Assembly (NCBI RefSeq): GCF_012911895.1
Contig: NZ_JAAXCV010000021.1
Span: 1-64,000, forward strand
Direction of reading: 5' to 3'
DNA from: Bacillus sp. RO3
GTDB taxonomy: Bacteria > Bacillota > Bacilli > Bacillales > Bacillaceae_B
Length of the DNA stretch: 64,000 nt
Positions 63,575 through 64,000 of this stretch are shown here, piece after piece (within the stretch, counting starts at the first letter, position 1; each line of letters begins with the position of its first letter). The notes beneath the pieces were generated by a model that saw only the letters and a list, made by a program, of their open reading frames with translations, was not told the origin of the DNA and made no database searches. Position numbers and translations under genes: made by a program.

Positions 63575-64000
63575 ATGAAAAGAGGAAAGGTATGGCTGGC
63601 AGTTGCCGGACTCGTCGTCGACGAAAATGGAAAGTGGCTGGTGGTGAAAAAGAAATACAGCGGATTGAAAGGGATGTGGTCCCTTCCGGCCGGCTTCGTC
63701 AATGCAGGCGAAGCCGTCGATGAAGCAGTTAAGAGAGAAGTAAAAGAAGAAACAGGGTTACATACCGAGGTCAAAGGAATCATTGGCGTAAGGTCTGGAG
63801 TGATTCAACAGGATATCAGCGATAACATGATGATTTTTTTGTTGGAAAACAAGAGAAATACTTCAATAAAAATAGAAGAAAAAGAACTATGGGATGTTCA
63901 GTGGAGATCTCCTGACGAATTAGTACAGGATGAGAAAACATCTGTCATGGTCCATGAGATGATCAAAAGACTGTCATCTCAGAAAACGTTAAAACCCTTA
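63575..64000 (+). CDS. Nudix hydrolase (cut by window end)
   Basis: 142 codons without a stop before the window ends. A perfect Nudix box starts at G40 (GFVNAGE then REVKEETGL, E46 to L62), so it is a Mg2+-dependent pyrophosphohydrolase of a nucleoside-diphosphate-linked compound. The start ATG 63575 follows GAAGGGGTG. Substrate unknown. The C-terminus lies outside the window. Confidence 0.85.
   Translation, partial: MKRGKVWLAVAGLVVDENGKWLVVKKKYSGLKGMWSLPAGFVNAGEAVDEAVKREVKEETGLHTEVKGIIGVRSGVIQQDISDNMMIFLLENKRNTSIKIEEKELWDVQWRSPDELVQDEKTSVMVHEMIKRLSSQKTLKPL

Overview
The window is a chromosomal segment from an endospore-forming member of the Bacillaceae. Three things support this: a gene order closely following the Bacillus subtilis yus-met-yur(suf)-yun-yut-yum block; many sporulation genes (CotF-like coat proteins, yuzL, yunB, lytH, yutC, yutH and an Sda-like gene); and Gram-positive signals throughout (strong AGGAGG-type ribosome sites, UUG/GUG starts, sigma-A promoters with 17-bp spacers, S-box and L-box riboswitches). 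The genus cannot be fixed from sequence alone; a Rossellomorea/Bacillus-type marine or soil species is a guess. No rRNA, tRNA, CRISPR, prophage or intact insertion sequence was seen.

Layout. 0-7.6 kb: two CotF-like coat genes, proline dehydrogenase fadM behind a cre site, a GNAT enzyme, a metal-hydrolase-like membrane protein, a CPA antiporter, a YczE-like membrane protein, yuzL and a cytosolic 5'-nucleotidase. 7.7-13.3 kb: the beta-oxidation operon fadN-fadA-fadE with a FadR box in its leader. 13.3-14.5 kb: an SDR gene and an ArsR regulator behind a palindromic operator. 14.6-17.3 kb: yusI, gcvH, yusG, yusF, yusE, yusD. 17.4-20.2 kb: S-box riboswitch and the methionine ABC importer metN-metP-metQ. 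20.3-26.9 kb: yurZ, a short unknown gene, and the Fe-S assembly operon sufCDSUB. 27.3-33 kb: yunF, yunE, yunD, yunC, an HD-GYP phosphodiesterase and yunB. 33-36.9 kb: an L-box riboswitch controlling an NhaC-family transporter (probable lysine uptake), then an SNF-family amino-acid transporter with a 35-residue MetS-like partner. 37-49 kb: lytH, lipA, yutC, yutD, two unknown genes, yutE, yutF, an AT-rich insert carrying an XRE regulator and a hidden Sda-like gene, then yutG, yutH, a hydroxyacid dehydrogenase, yutI, yuzD, yutJ and yuzB. 49-58 kb: a more strain-variable stretch (orphan anti-sigma-like protein, truncated YunG-like gene, alpha/beta hydrolase, GNAT, DUF1801, YdeI, DUF4269, small membrane proteins, methyltransferase, DUF2225). 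58-64 kb: an A-type Fe-S carrier, NmrA-like SDR, PaiB, SRPBCC protein, yumC, NADH dehydrogenase yumB and a Nudix gene cut by the window end.

How it fits together. Several genes deal with sulfur and Fe-S or lipoyl chemistry (met importer, suf operon, yutI, ErpA-like carrier, lipA, gcvH), with redox carriers (yumC, yumB, yutJ), and with fatty-acid and proline oxidation feeding the respiratory chain. Sporulation genes are scattered among them.

Most notable items beyond routine annotation: an Sda-like ORF lying tail-to-tail with an XRE regulator and lacking any ATG/GTG/TTG start; three small ORFs whose best start is ATT; the riboswitch-linked NhaC transporter; a palindrome plus CodY-like site on the SNF transporter promoter; and several candidate operators (ArsR-type, CRP/FNR-type). 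Nothing here convincingly forms a new multi-gene defence or biosynthetic system.
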